From Actinocorallia populi (GTDB lineage: Bacteria > Actinomycetota > Actinomycetes > Streptosporangiales > Streptosporangiaceae): a stretch of 64,000 nt of DNA. The position numbers and the translations under genes were made by a program. The DNA lies in the NCBI RefSeq assembly GCF_002995495.1, contig NZ_PVZV01000003.1, positions 1 to 64,000 of the forward strand, read 5' to 3'. Positions 24,334 through 33,041 of this stretch are shown here, piece by piece. The first letter of the stretch is position 1; the number at the start of each line of letters is the position of its first letter. The notes under the pieces were generated by a model that saw only the letters and a list, made by a program, of their open reading frames with translations, was not told where the DNA came from and ran no database searches.

Positions 24334-25410
24334 TCAGATGACGACGGTGCGGACGCCTTCGGCGCGGGACACCAGGTCGATGCCGCGGGCGATCTCGTCG
24401 AGCCCGACGCGCTGGGAGACCATCGAGCCGAGGTCCAGCCGTCCGGACTCGGCGAGGCGGATGAACCGCGGGAAGTCGCGCAGGATCTGGGCGCCGCCGA
24501 GGGCGGAGCCGGCCAGCCGTTTGCCCGAGAACACCGCCTGGATCGCGGGGATCGCCAGGACCGAGCCGACCGGGGGCATGCCGACCAGCGTCACCGTGCC
24601 GTGGCCGCGCGCCATCTCGAAGGCCTGGACCATGAGCTCGGGGCGGCCGACCGCCTCGAAGGTGTAGTCGGCGCCCCGGCCGCCGGTCAGTTCCCGCACC
24701 CGCGCCACCGGGTCGCCCCCGGCCGGGTCGACGGCGTGGGTCGCGCCGGCCAGGAGGGCCGCCTCCCGCCGTCCGGGCGCGGGGTCGACGGCGATGATGA
24801 CCGCGGCTCCGGCGATGCGGGCGCCCTGGACCGCCGCCTGCCCGACCCCGCCGCAGCCGATCACCGCGACGCTGGAGCCCGGGGTGACGGCGGCGGTGTT
24901 GAACACCGCGCCCAGGCCCGTGGTGACGCCGCAGCCGAGGAGGGCGAGCTGCTCGTCGGGCAGGTCGGTCTCGACGGGGACGACCGAGGCCTCGTGGACG
25001 ACCATCGCCTCGGCGAACGTCCCGCAGCCGCAGACCGCGGCGGCCCGCCCGCCGTCCGGGAGGTCGAAGCGCGGCGCCGCCTTCACCAGCGGGTTGAGCT
25101 CGCACTGGTTGGACATGCCGTTGACGCACTGCCAGCAGGTGCCGCAGGCGGGAGCCACCGACGCCAGGACGCGGTCTCCGACCCTGGCGCGCCGCACCTC
25201 GGGGCCGACCTCCTCGACGGTCCCGCAGCCCTCGTGGCCCAGCGCGATCGGCAGCGGCAGCGCCGACCTGCCTTCGAGCACGTTGAGGTCGGTGTGGCAG
25301 ATGCCGCTCGCGGCGATCCGCACCAGGACGTCCCGCGGGCCGACGGCCGGTACGGGCAGGTCCTCCACCACGGGCGGTGCGCCCGCCTCGTAGGCGATGG
25401 CCACTTTCAC
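24334..25410 (-). CDS. Zinc-dependent alcohol dehydrogenase
   Basis: A 358-residue medium-chain dehydrogenase. Catalytic zinc ligands are in SGICHTD and GHEGCG, and the structural zinc site is the four-Cys stretch ACGTCWQCVNGMSNQC. The nucleotide fold is GCGGVGQAAVQGA with a following Asp in AVDPAP, which favours NAD. It would oxidise a primary or secondary alcohol in the pathway, upstream of one of the aldehyde dehydrogenases. The GTG start at 25410 is 1 bp after the amidohydrolase stop, so the two are closely coupled. Confidence 0.94.
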   Translation of the reverse strand: MKVAIAYEAGAPPVVEDLPVPAVGPRDVLVRIAASGICHTDLNVLEGRSALPLPIALGHEGCGTVEEVGPEVRRARVGDRVLASVAPACGTCWQCVNGMSNQCELNPLVKAAPRFDLPDGGRAAAVCGCGTFAEAMVVHEASVVPVETDLPDEQLALLGCGVTTGLGAVFNTAAVTPGSSVAVIGCGGVGQAAVQGARIAGAAVIIAVDPAPGRREAALLAGATHAVDPAGGDPVARVRELTGGRGADYTFEAVGRPELMVQAFEMARGHGTVTLVGMPPVGSVLAIPAIQAVFSGKRLAGSALGGAQILRDFPRFIRLAESGRLDLGSMVSQRVGLDEIARGIDLVSRAEGVRTVVI

Positions 25411-25411
25411 G

Positions 25412-26608
25412 TCACGCCCCCACCGGGGAGTGGTCGCGCAGCCCGAGCAGCCCGGCGGTGTTGCCGCGCAGCACCTTGCGCGCGACCTCCGGCGGGCAGC
25501 CGTCCAGCCGGGGAACGTAGTCGCGCGGCTCCCGGAGCCCTTCGGGGTGGGGGTAGTCCGAGCCGAACAGGACGTGGTCGGGCCCGATGAGCCCGAGGAG
25601 CTCGTGCACGTCGTCCTCGGGGAACGGGCAGATCCACAGGTGCTCGGCCAGCGCCTCGCTGGGGCGGTCCGGGAGCCGTCCGCCGATCATGGGGCCGCGC
25701 CGTCCCAGCGCCGCCGCCTTGTCGACGGTCTTCATCAGGTGCCTCAGCCAGTTCGACCCGTTCTCGATGGAGAGGATCTTCACCTCGGGGTGGCGGCCGA
25801 AGAGGTTGTGCAGCGCCAGCGCGGTGAGGGTGTCCACCAGCGGGCGCTCGGTGTTGCACAGCGCCCACTGCAGCGGGGACTGCCGGTGCGAGGGGTTGGC
25901 GGGGTCCTCCGACCACAGCCTGCCGTAGAAGTGCTGGTAGCCGCTGTTGGAGACGTGGAAGACGACCGGGATCCCGGCCTGGGACACCGTGTCCCAGAAC
26001 GGGTCGAAGACCGGGTCCGCGGGCGACCTGCCGCCGGTCGGTCCCGGGCACAGGTGGACCAGGCGCGCGCCCGCGCCGATCACCCGGAGCAGCTCGGCCA
26101 CGGCATGCTCGACGTCCAGGAGCGAGAGCATGGGCACCGCGAAGATCCGTCCGTCGTCCCCGTAGCCCCAGTCCTCCTCCAGCCAGCGGTTGAACGCGCG
26201 CAGGCTCGCATACGTCAGCTCGACGTCGTCGCGCATGTCGTTCTCCACGGCGACGCCCATGGTGGGGAGCATGACGGTCGCCTCGACGCCCTGCTCGTCC
26301 ATCAGCGCCAGGCGGGCGCCCCGCTCGGTGAACTCCGGGTGGTCCCGGGCGTTGATGACCTCGCGGTGGGTGAACCCGTCGGACACCCCGCCCACGAACA
26401 GGCCCTGCAGCGCGCCGGGGGCCGAGGCGTGGTCCCCCGGCATCACGCTCATGAACGTGCGCCCCTCCCGCAGGAAGATCCGGCCGAGCCCGTCGGGCCC
26501 CCGCCTGACCCGCACCGTCTCGTCCCGGAAACGCGGCTCGATGTGGCGGGTGAAGCAGTCGTCGGGCTCGTAGTAGTGCCCATCGGCATCGATCAACGGG
26601 TAATCCAT
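25412..26608 (-). CDS. Amidohydrolase family 2 protein
   Basis: A 398-residue TIM-barrel amidohydrolase, third of five paralogs. The N-terminal motif is LIDADGHYYEPDDCF, the centre has FHVSNSGYQHFYGR and IENGSNWLRHL, and the C-terminus has GSDYPHPEGLREP. It most resembles the copy at 2583-3761 in these motifs. It leads a three-gene operon with a zinc alcohol dehydrogenase and an SDR, with GGAGG 10 bp before the ATG and a cluster operator 45 bp upstream. Confidence 0.92.
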   Translation of the reverse strand: MDYPLIDADGHYYEPDDCFTRHIEPRFRDETVRVRRGPDGLGRIFLREGRTFMSVMPGDHASAPGALQGLFVGGVSDGFTHREVINARDHPEFTERGARLALMDEQGVEATVMLPTMGVAVENDMRDDVELTYASLRAFNRWLEEDWGYGDDGRIFAVPMLSLLDVEHAVAELLRVIGAGARLVHLCPGPTGGRSPADPVFDPFWDTVSQAGIPVVFHVSNSGYQHFYGRLWSEDPANPSHRQSPLQWALCNTERPLVDTLTALALHNLFGRHPEVKILSIENGSNWLRHLMKTVDKAAALGRRGPMIGGRLPDRPSEALAEHLWICPFPEDDVHELLGLIGPDHVLFGSDYPHPEGLREPRDYVPRLDGCPPEVARKVLRGNTAGLLGLRDHSPVGA

Positions 26609-26653
26609 CGCCGTGCAACCTCCGGACCGTCCACTGCCGAGATCGAATTAAGT

Positions 26654-26669
26654 AAGTGAGTAACCATTT
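26654..26669. promoter_or_regulatory. Cluster operator, site 6
   Basis: AAGTGAGT|AACCATTT. The left half-site is perfect and the right one degenerate. It is 45 bp before the amidohydrolase start at 26608, in the gap after the NTF2-like gene. Confidence 0.7.
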
Positions 26670-26697
26670 ACTATGGTCCATCGTGCCCGTCCGCCTG

Positions 26698-27108
26698 TCA
26701 AGAACGCGGCGGCCCGTCCAGGGTGGCCAGCAGGGCGTGGGTGTCCTGCTGGAACACCCGGATCTCCCGGATGAGGCCGTCGGCGGCGGTGAACAGCTCG
26801 ACGACGTCGACCGTGGCCGAGCGGCCCGTGGCCTTGGCCGTCCAGGTCTGGGTGGTGACCTGGACGGCCTGCTCGCCGCCGTCCAGGACGCGGGGGCCGG
26901 TGATCGTGCGGTCCCAGTGGCGGGCGAAGAGCACGCCCATCTCGGCCATGCCCGCACGGCCGTGGTGCCAGCCGCCGTGCGGCAGCGAGGCGGGCTGCTG
27001 GATGCGGAAGTCCGGGTGCAGCAGGGCGAAGGCCGCCTCGAGATCGCCGGCCGTGAAGCGGCCGTTCATCTCGCGGACCAGCCCGGCCGCGTCCTTCGCC
27101 CCGTTCAC
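26698..27108 (-). CDS. SnoaL/NTF2-like fold protein
   Basis: A 136-residue cone-fold protein of the SnoaL/NTF2-like superfamily. The N-terminal helix pattern VREMNGRFTAGDLEAAFALL followed by HPDFRI and later VDVVELFTAADGLIREIRVF is typical. Members include isomerases, hydratases and polyketide cyclases acting on steroid- or polyketide-like rings; catalytic residues cannot be assigned here. The GTG at 27108 overlaps the double CoA-transferase stop by 4 bp and has GAGGAG upstream. Confidence 0.82.
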   Translation of the reverse strand: MNGAKDAAGLVREMNGRFTAGDLEAAFALLHPDFRIQQPASLPHGGWHHGRAGMAEMGVLFARHWDRTITGPRVLDGGEQAVQVTTQTWTAKATGRSATVDVVELFTAADGLIREIRVFQQDTHALLATLDGPPRS

Positions 27109-29393
27109 GGCCGCTCCTCGTCCAGTTGCCGGGCGGCCTTGGCCGCCAGTATCGCCTCGGTCTCCCAGCGGGACAGGCCCAGTTCGGCGAGGACCTCCAC
27201 GGTGTGCTCGCCGACGCGCGGAAGCATCGGCCTCGGGCCTTCCGCCGGGCCGGGTCCGTAGCGCAGGAGCGGACCGATCTGTTCGAAGCGGCCCCAGTCC
27301 GCGGTCTCGTAGGCGATGACCCGGCCGATCCGGCGGTTCACGGGATCGTCGAGGACCGTCCGGCGGAACCCGTCGCGGTCCAGGGGCTCGATGGGCTCGA
27401 CGAGCAGGCCGAGACCGCGCAGCCGGTCGGTCCACACGGCCGCGGGCTCGGCGGCGAAGGCCGCCTCCAGGACGGCTTCCGCCTCGCGGGCGGCGGCGTC
27501 GGCGGCTCCGCCGCGCAGCGGCGCGTACGTCTCCGGGAGTTCGCCGACCTCCGACCCCAGCCGCCGCCAGCCGTCCGCGTCCGGGACGACCAGCGCGAAC
27601 CAGGCGCCGTCACCGGCTTCGTAGATGCGGTAGCCGGGTCCGTATCCCGTCTGCTCCGCGTCGAGCCCGGGGCCGGGCACCGGCTCGCCGTCCCTGATGA
27701 AGACGCCGCTGTGCGTCAGCATCCCGGCTCCGAGCAGGCTCGTCACCACGCGGCGGCCCCGGCCGTCGGCGGCTCTGGCGTACAGCCCGGCCATGATGCC
27801 CGCCGCCGCCGTCCACCCGCCCGCCATGTCGACGGGGATCCAGGTGGCGGCGATCGGGTCGTTGCCCTCACCGCCGACCGCCCGCTCGAACCCGGTGACG
27901 GCCTGCATGAGCGCGTCGTTGGCGGGGAGGCGGGCGCGGGGGCCGGTGTCGCCGAAGGCGCTGGCGTGGCAGTACACCGCGCCCGGGTTCAGCCGGGCGA
28001 CGTCCTGCGCGCCGATGCCCAGCCGTTCGGCCACGCCGACCCGGAAGTTGTGCACCACGACGTCGGCCCACGCCAGCAGCTTCTCCACCACGGGCCGCGC
28101 CTCGGGTGCTCCGATGTCGAGAGCCAGGCTGCGTTTGCCGCGCTGGCACGCCGCGATGGCGTAGGCGGCGGCCCGCATGGCCTCGCCTCCGGGCGGTTCG
28201 ATCTTGACGACGTCCGCGCCGAGGTCGGCGAGGACCTCGGCGGCCAGCGGGCCCGCGACGAACGCCGAGAAGTCGGCGACGCGCAGACCCGACAGCAGTC
28301 CCCGCTCTCCGCCGGTCGTCCGGCGCCCGGCGGGCTTCTCCTCGCTGAGGGAGGTGAGGGAGATCGGTGAGCCGAGGACGGTGTCGTGGTGCTTGCCGTC
28401 GGTGCGGTCGACGGCCAGCCCGATCTCCTTCAGGTGCGGGTCCGCCAGCGCCTCGCCGGGGCCGAAGACCGGCTCGCACGCCACTCCGGCCTCGCGGAGC
28501 TCGGCGATCCACGCGTCGCGTGGCTTCTTCGCGAACAGGGAGACCCACCGCTCGGCGCGGACGCCGAGCCTCCCGGTCATCTGGTCGGTGTAGTAGCCCT
28601 CCTCGCTGGGCTCGTCCCCGAGCACCCCGATGAGCGCGGCGTACATGCCCTTGCCGCCGAACCACACCTGGACGAGCTCGCCGTCGGCGCAGCGGTAGAG
28701 GAAGTTGGGGAAGGTGGAGCCCTTCTCCCAGTACCCCTCGATCTCGGGTGCCGCCCGCTCCGACCGGCCGATCATGCAGCCGAGCGTGGCGAGCATCCCG
28801 TCGTACAGGGAGGTCTCGGCCCAGCCGCCCTCGCCCTTCAGCACACGCCGTCGCAGCAGCCCGAGCACCGAGACCGTCAGCAGGGACGCCGCGCCGATGC
28901 CGGGCGCCCGCACGTCGACGAAGACCGGGCCCGGCCGGTGCCCGTCGAGCTGGGTGCAGAATCCGGCGGCGGCCTCGACCAGGAGCCCGTAGTCGGCCGT
29001 CGTGCCCTTGGCCGTACGGCCGGACCGGCACCGCGCGTACACCAGCGTCGGGTTCGCCTCCGCCAGGTCGCGGTAGCCCAGGCCGCGCCGTTCCACGAGT
29101 TCCTCCGGGCCGTAGACCAGCGCCACGTCGGCTGTGCGCAGCAGCGCGAGGATCTCGTCCGGGTCGTCGGTGGCGACGATCCGCTTGTCGCGGTGCCAGG
29201 CCCGGCCCCAGGGCACGTCGGCGTCGATGGGCGCGGGACGCGTGCCCGTCACGCGCGTCACCCGGGCGCCGAGGTCGGCGAGCAGCAGGCCCGGCACTCC
29301 CCCGGCGAGACCGAGTCCCAGGTCGCTGACACCGGCGGCCACCTCGACGACGGACAGTCCCGTACACGGGCGTGCGGCGGAAGGAGCGTTCAC
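27105..29393 (-). CDS. Tandem-fused CaiB/BaiF CoA-transferase (two domains)
   Basis: A 762-residue protein, about twice the usual 380-400, made of two family III CoA-transferase modules. The first spans about residues 10-360 and the second begins at GLRVADFSAFVAGPLAAE near residue 369. In the second, D493 in NDALMQAVTG sits where the catalytic Asp is expected. In the first, the aligned position is G136 in DYGLLVEAAAG, so that module may be structural, unless the neighbouring D134 substitutes. The natural enzymes are intertwined dimers, so a fusion with one active half is plausible. GTG start. The LLM-class gene precedes it by 4 bp and the NTF2-like gene follows by overlap. Confidence 0.9.
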   Translation of the reverse strand: MNAPSAARPCTGLSVVEVAAGVSDLGLGLAGGVPGLLLADLGARVTRVTGTRPAPIDADVPWGRAWHRDKRIVATDDPDEILALLRTADVALVYGPEELVERRGLGYRDLAEANPTLVYARCRSGRTAKGTTADYGLLVEAAAGFCTQLDGHRPGPVFVDVRAPGIGAASLLTVSVLGLLRRRVLKGEGGWAETSLYDGMLATLGCMIGRSERAAPEIEGYWEKGSTFPNFLYRCADGELVQVWFGGKGMYAALIGVLGDEPSEEGYYTDQMTGRLGVRAERWVSLFAKKPRDAWIAELREAGVACEPVFGPGEALADPHLKEIGLAVDRTDGKHHDTVLGSPISLTSLSEEKPAGRRTTGGERGLLSGLRVADFSAFVAGPLAAEVLADLGADVVKIEPPGGEAMRAAAYAIAACQRGKRSLALDIGAPEARPVVEKLLAWADVVVHNFRVGVAERLGIGAQDVARLNPGAVYCHASAFGDTGPRARLPANDALMQAVTGFERAVGGEGNDPIAATWIPVDMAGGWTAAAGIMAGLYARAADGRGRRVVTSLLGAGMLTHSGVFIRDGEPVPGPGLDAEQTGYGPGYRIYEAGDGAWFALVVPDADGWRRLGSEVGELPETYAPLRGGAADAAAREAEAVLEAAFAAEPAAVWTDRLRGLGLLVEPIEPLDRDGFRRTVLDDPVNRRIGRVIAYETADWGRFEQIGPLLRYGPGPAEGPRPMLPRVGEHTVEVLAELGLSRWETEAILAAKAARQLDEERP

Positions 29394-29397
29394 GACA

Positions 29398-30354
29398 TCA
29401 CCTCACCGAAGCGGGGACGGACAGGCGCGGGAGGACCTCTTCGGCGGCGAGCCTGACGACTTCGAGGGTGTTCTCGTGGGCCGCCGGGGAGATGACGATG
29501 TGCCGGGCGCCCGCGTCGACGTAGGCCTGGAGGCGCGCGGCCACCTCCTCGGGAGTGCCGGCGGGGGCGATCCTGTCGAGCATGGCACCGGGCTTGTCGC
29601 CGTAGGCGGAGCCGAGGAAGCCGACGACGTCGTCGCGGGCCCGGTCGCCGTCGGCGCGGATGGAGCAGTAGACGTACGCCATCCATGCGAAGTCCGCCAG
29701 GTCCCGGCCGACCGTGCGCGCCTCCTCCTCGATGGTCTGCACGGAGCGGGCGTAGGCGTCCGGGGAGACGAGGTAGGGCATCCAGCCGTCGCCGAGGCGG
29801 GCGGCACGGCGCATGGCGGGTGCCTTGCGGCCGGAGACGACGAGCGGCGGGCCGCCCGGTCGCATCGCGGATGCCGGTGCTCCCGGCGGGCGCACCGGGC
29901 GTAGTTCCAGGTCGTCGAAGGAGTGGAACCTGCCGTGGTGGCTTACCGGGCCGCCTTTCCAGAGCTTGCGCAGGATCGCCATCCCCTCGTCGGTGCGGGC
30001 GCCGCGCTCGCTCACGGGCACGCCGACGGCCTCGAACTCGTGGCGGAACTCCCCGCCGACGCCCACGCCCACGGTGACCCGGCCGCCGGAGCGGGAGTCG
30101 AGGTCGGCGAGCTGCTTGGCGGCGAGCACCGGCTGGTAGAGGGGCAGGAGGAGGACGGCGGTGCCCACCCGCACCCGCTCGGTCCAGGCGGTCAGCAGGG
30201 CGAGCCGGGTGATCGCCTCGCCGGTCCCGCTCGGCGGCAGGACGTGGCCGCCCTGCCAGACCGACGCGACCGGGAGCCGCTCGACCGCCGCCAGCCAGTC
30301 GCGGTCGGGTTCGGGGATCGCCGCCGCCCCGAGGGTGATGCGATCGCCTGGCAC
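29398..30354 (-). CDS. LLM-class (F420-type) oxidoreductase
   Basis: A 318-residue luciferase-like TIM-barrel oxidoreductase. RVRVGTAVLLLPLYQPVLAAKQ, the SGGRVTVGVGVGGEFRHEF segment and RRAARLGDGWMPYL are characteristic of the F420-dependent branch, although FMN use cannot be excluded. Such enzymes reduce or oxidise C=C or alcohol groups of hydrophobic substrates. The GTG start at 30354 has AAGGAG upstream. It is the first gene of a three-gene operon (with the fused CoA-transferase and the NTF2-like protein), divergent from the DUF35 operon. Confidence 0.9.
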   Translation of the reverse strand: MPGDRITLGAAAIPEPDRDWLAAVERLPVASVWQGGHVLPPSGTGEAITRLALLTAWTERVRVGTAVLLLPLYQPVLAAKQLADLDSRSGGRVTVGVGVGGEFRHEFEAVGVPVSERGARTDEGMAILRKLWKGGPVSHHGRFHSFDDLELRPVRPPGAPASAMRPGGPPLVVSGRKAPAMRRAARLGDGWMPYLVSPDAYARSVQTIEEEARTVGRDLADFAWMAYVYCSIRADGDRARDDVVGFLGSAYGDKPGAMLDRIAPAGTPEEVAARLQAYVDAGARHIVISPAAHENTLEVVRLAAEEVLPRLSVPASVR

Positions 30355-30410
30355 CGCGTCTCCTTAGGCCTCCCGGCGTCCGGTCCGCTCCGGCCGCACC
30401 GACCCGAAGA

Positions 30411-30426
30411 TAGCAAACGCTCACTT
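30411..30426. promoter_or_regulatory. Cluster operator, site 7
   Basis: TAGCAAAC|GCTCACTT, with a perfect right half. It lies 56 bp from the LLM gene start and 53 bp from the DUF35 gene start, midway in the divergent promoter region. Confidence 0.75.
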
Positions 30427-30442
30427 TTTTATGTAGTAGTAA

Positions 30443-30457
30443 GAGAATGACATTCTC
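30443..30457. promoter_or_regulatory. Perfect 7-1-7 inverted repeat
   Basis: GAGAATG-A-CATTCTC lies 16 bp downstream of operator site 7 and 22 bp before the DUF35 start. Its sequence differs from the cluster operator. It may be a second regulator's site or an mRNA leader hairpin. Confidence 0.4.
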
Positions 30458-30479
30458 CCCCACCGGAGGCCGAACGTAC

Positions 30480-30890
30480 ATGGACGCGACGACCGGGATA
30501 CCGCCCGCCGTCACCGAGGAGACCGAGCCGTTCTGGACCGCGGCGCGGGAGGGCCGCCTGCTCGTCGAGCACTGCCCGGCCTGCGGCGCCGAGTCGTTCC
30601 CGCCGCGCGGGATCTGCCGCTCGTGCCGGTCCAGGGACACCGGGTTCCGCGAGGTCACCGGCCGCGGCGAGGTCTACAGCCTCACCGTCAACCACCAGCG
30701 CTGGCTCCCCGGCCTCGAGGTGCCCTACGCCGTCGTCCTCGTGGAGTTCCCCGGCCGTCCCGGCGTGCGGGTGGCCGGACGGCTGCGGGGCTGCCCGCCC
30801 GAGGACGCCGCCGTCGGCATGGCCGTCGAGATCGGCTTCGAGCCGGGCCCCGGCGGCTTCGCCGTCCCCAGCTTCATCGCCGCGAGCTGA
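30480..30890 (+). CDS. DUF35 OB-fold/zinc-ribbon protein (thiolase/aldolase partner)
   Basis: A 136-residue acyl-CoA-associated OB-fold protein. The zinc-ribbon pair CPACGAESFPPRGICRSC occupies about residues 33-50, and the OB domain VTGRGEVYSLTVNHQRW follows. Proteins of this kind bind next to thiolase-like subunits, for example ChsH2-DUF35 with Ltp2 in steroid side-chain retro-aldol cleavage. The gene 15 bp downstream encodes just such a thiolase-like protein. The ATG at 30480 has GGAGG upstream; an in-frame ATG at 30447 lies inside an inverted repeat and lacks a ribosome site. Confidence 0.9.
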   Translation: MDATTGIPPAVTEETEPFWTAAREGRLLVEHCPACGAESFPPRGICRSCRSRDTGFREVTGRGEVYSLTVNHQRWLPGLEVPYAVVLVEFPGRPGVRVAGRLRGCPPEDAAVGMAVEIGFEPGPGGFAVPSFIAAS

Positions 30891-30905
30891 ACGGAGACTC
30901 CCCTC

Positions 30906-32087
30906 TTGGGCACCGACCTCTTCGAACGCCGGGTCGTGATCTCCGGTGTCGGCCAGTCCGCGATCGGCCGCCAGGTCGACCGGTCCGGCTTCCAGCTCAC
31001 GCTCGACGCCGTCCTCGCGGCGGTCGCCGACGCGGGTCTGGCCGTCGACGACATCGACGGCCTCGCCATGTTCCCCGGCGGCGGCGCGGCCAACCTGCCC
31101 GGTTACGCCAACGGCAACCTCTACGAGGTCCAGGACGCGCTGCGGATCACGACGACCTGGCGGCAGGGCCTCAACGAGGGCATGGCGCTGCCCTTCTACG
31201 GCCCCGCGCAGGCGGTGGCCACCGGGCAGGCCCGCCACGCCGTCATCTGGCGGACGGTGAAGGAGGGCAGCGCCGCCCGCAACGCCGGCGGCCGTCCGGC
31301 ATACGGGTCGACCAAGCCCGTCGCGGAGGGTCCGCTGGCCTGGCTGCTGCCCGTCGGCATGCTGTCGCCCGTCTGCCAGATCGCCCCCTACGCCACCCGC
31401 TACATGCACGAGTACGGGGTCACCCGCGAGCAGCTCGCTTGGATCCCGGTGACGCAGCGGGCGCACGCCGCCCTCAACCCGGACGCCGTCTACCGGTCGC
31501 CGCTGTCCGTCGAGGACTACCTCGCCGCGCGCATGATCTCGACGCCGATGTGCCTGTACGACTGCGACGTGCCCGCCGACGGGGCCACCGCCGTCGTCGT
31601 CTCCGCGGCCGAGACCGCGCCCGACCTGCGCGCCCCCGTCCGCGTCGAGGCGATGGCCGGAGTCGTGGAGGGGCGTCCGTCATGGGAGCAGTGGGAGGAC
31701 ATGGGGCGGGTCGGGTACGGCGCGGCGGCGGCGATGTGGGCGCGCACCGACCTGCGTCCCGGTGACGTGGACACCGCCCAGCTCTACGACGGTTTCACCA
31801 TCGAGGCCGTCTGGTGGCTGGAGGCCATGGGCTTCTGCGGGCCGGGCGAGGCCGGGGCTTTCGTGGAGGGCGGCAAGCGCATCTCCCTCGGTGGAGAGCT
31901 GCCGCTCAACACCTGGGGCGGCCAGCTGTCCGGCGGCCGCCTGCACGCGGCCTTCGGGCACACCGCCGAGGCGGTGCGGCAGTTGCGCGGCGAGGCGGGC
32001 GCGAGGCAGGTCGAGGGCGCCGAGGTCGCCGCGGTGACCAGCGTCGGCGGCATCGAGGCGGGCGCGGCGCTGCTGACGCGCTGGTAG
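30906..32087 (+). CDS. Thiolase-like protein, probable Ltp2-type retro-aldolase
   Basis: A 393-residue thiolase-fold protein without the thiolase nucleophile: where thiolases have the HCASG Cys, this one reads WRQGLNEGMALP. Retained family segments include QLYDGFTIEAVWWLE, LNTWGGQLSGGRLHAAFGH and VTSVGGIEAGAAL. Losing the Cys while pairing with a DUF35 protein is what is seen in Ltp2/SCP-x-type aldolases, which split beta-hydroxyacyl-CoA side chains. By analogy, this gene and the previous one may form a retro-aldolase. The start is TTG at 30906, with GGAG 9 bp upstream. An SDR gene follows after 31 bp. Confidence 0.85.
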   Translation: MGTDLFERRVVISGVGQSAIGRQVDRSGFQLTLDAVLAAVADAGLAVDDIDGLAMFPGGGAANLPGYANGNLYEVQDALRITTTWRQGLNEGMALPFYGPAQAVATGQARHAVIWRTVKEGSAARNAGGRPAYGSTKPVAEGPLAWLLPVGMLSPVCQIAPYATRYMHEYGVTREQLAWIPVTQRAHAALNPDAVYRSPLSVEDYLAARMISTPMCLYDCDVPADGATAVVVSAAETAPDLRAPVRVEAMAGVVEGRPSWEQWEDMGRVGYGAAAAMWARTDLRPGDVDTAQLYDGFTIEAVWWLEAMGFCGPGEAGAFVEGGKRISLGGELPLNTWGGQLSGGRLHAAFGHTAEAVRQLRGEAGARQVEGAEVAAVTSVGGIEAGAALLTRW

Positions 32088-32118
32088 CAGGACTCATCAC
32101 ACGAGCGAAAGGGATTCC

Positions 32119-32961
32119 ATGGTGGAGCGCAGAGGCCGGGTCGAGGGCAAGGCCGCGATCGTGACGGGGGCGGGTTCGACGCCCGGCCCGGGGATCGGCA
32201 CGGGGAAGGCGACGGCGGTCGTGCTGGCCCGGGAGGGCGCGAGCGTGCTGCTCGTCGACCTGTACGCCGAGCGCGCCGAGGAGACGCGCAAGCTCATCGA
32301 GGCGGAGGGCGGCCGGGCCGAGGTCTTCTCCGGCGACGTCTCCCTGTCCGCCGACTGCGAGGAGATGGTCGCCGTGGCCGTCGAGGCGTTCGGGACGGTC
32401 GACATCCTGGTCAACAACATCGGCCGCGCCGCGCTGGGGACGGTCGTCGACACCTCCGAGGAGGACTGGGACCGGGCTTTCGACATCAACCTGCGCACCG
32501 CGTTCCTGGCCTCCAAGCACGCCGTGCCGGTGATGGCCGCCCAGGGGGCGGGCTCGATCGTCAACATCTCGTCGATCTCGGCCCTGCGCGGCGACGGCAC
32601 GGTCGCCTACTCGGCGGCCAAGGGCGGTCTGATCGCCATGACCGTCGACATGGCGTACGCGCACGGCCGCCAGGGCGTCCGGGTCAACGCCGTCGCACCC
32701 GGGCACATCACCACGCCGATGGTCATGTCGGTCTCCGCGCCGGGCCCGCGCGCGGAGTTCATGAACACGATGCGCAGCGAGGCGGGCCTGCTGGGGACGC
32801 CCGGCGACGGCTGGGACGTCGGCTGGGCCGCCGCCTTCCTGGCGAGCGACGAGGCGCGGTGGATCACGGGTGCCGTCCTGCCGGTGGACTCCGGGGTGCT
32901 CAGCGTGACACCGCTGATGATGGCCCCGCATCTGCGCGGCGTCCCCGACCCGCAGGCCTGA
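32119..32961 (+). CDS. SDR family oxidoreductase
   Basis: A 280-residue short-chain dehydrogenase. The cofactor loop TGAGSTPGPGIGTGKATAV is longer than usual. NNIGRAALG replaces the common NNAG, NISSIS carries the catalytic Ser, and YSAAKGGLIAM carries the Tyr/Lys pair. It is the third gene of the DUF35 operon. A hydroxyacyl-CoA or hydroxy-ring dehydrogenase role fits, producing the keto or aldehyde partner for the adjacent aldolase-like enzyme. It ends just before operator site 8. Confidence 0.9.
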   Translation: MVERRGRVEGKAAIVTGAGSTPGPGIGTGKATAVVLAREGASVLLVDLYAERAEETRKLIEAEGGRAEVFSGDVSLSADCEEMVAVAVEAFGTVDILVNNIGRAALGTVVDTSEEDWDRAFDINLRTAFLASKHAVPVMAAQGAGSIVNISSISALRGDGTVAYSAAKGGLIAMTVDMAYAHGRQGVRVNAVAPGHITTPMVMSVSAPGPRAEFMNTMRSEAGLLGTPGDGWDVGWAAAFLASDEARWITGAVLPVDSGVLSVTPLMMAPHLRGVPDPQA

Positions 32962-32994
32962 CCCGTTGCGCGCGCGCAGCCTCGAGCCTAATGT

Positions 32995-33010
32995 AAGTGA
33001 GCACACACTC
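32995..33010. promoter_or_regulatory. Cluster operator, site 8
   Basis: AAGTGAGC|ACACACTC, with a perfect left half. It is 31 bp before the amidohydrolase start at 33042 and 33 bp after the SDR stop, so the amidohydrolase has its own regulated promoter. Confidence 0.72.
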
Positions 33011-33041
33011 TCTTAGTCGGACGCAGAAGGAGCCCCCGCGC

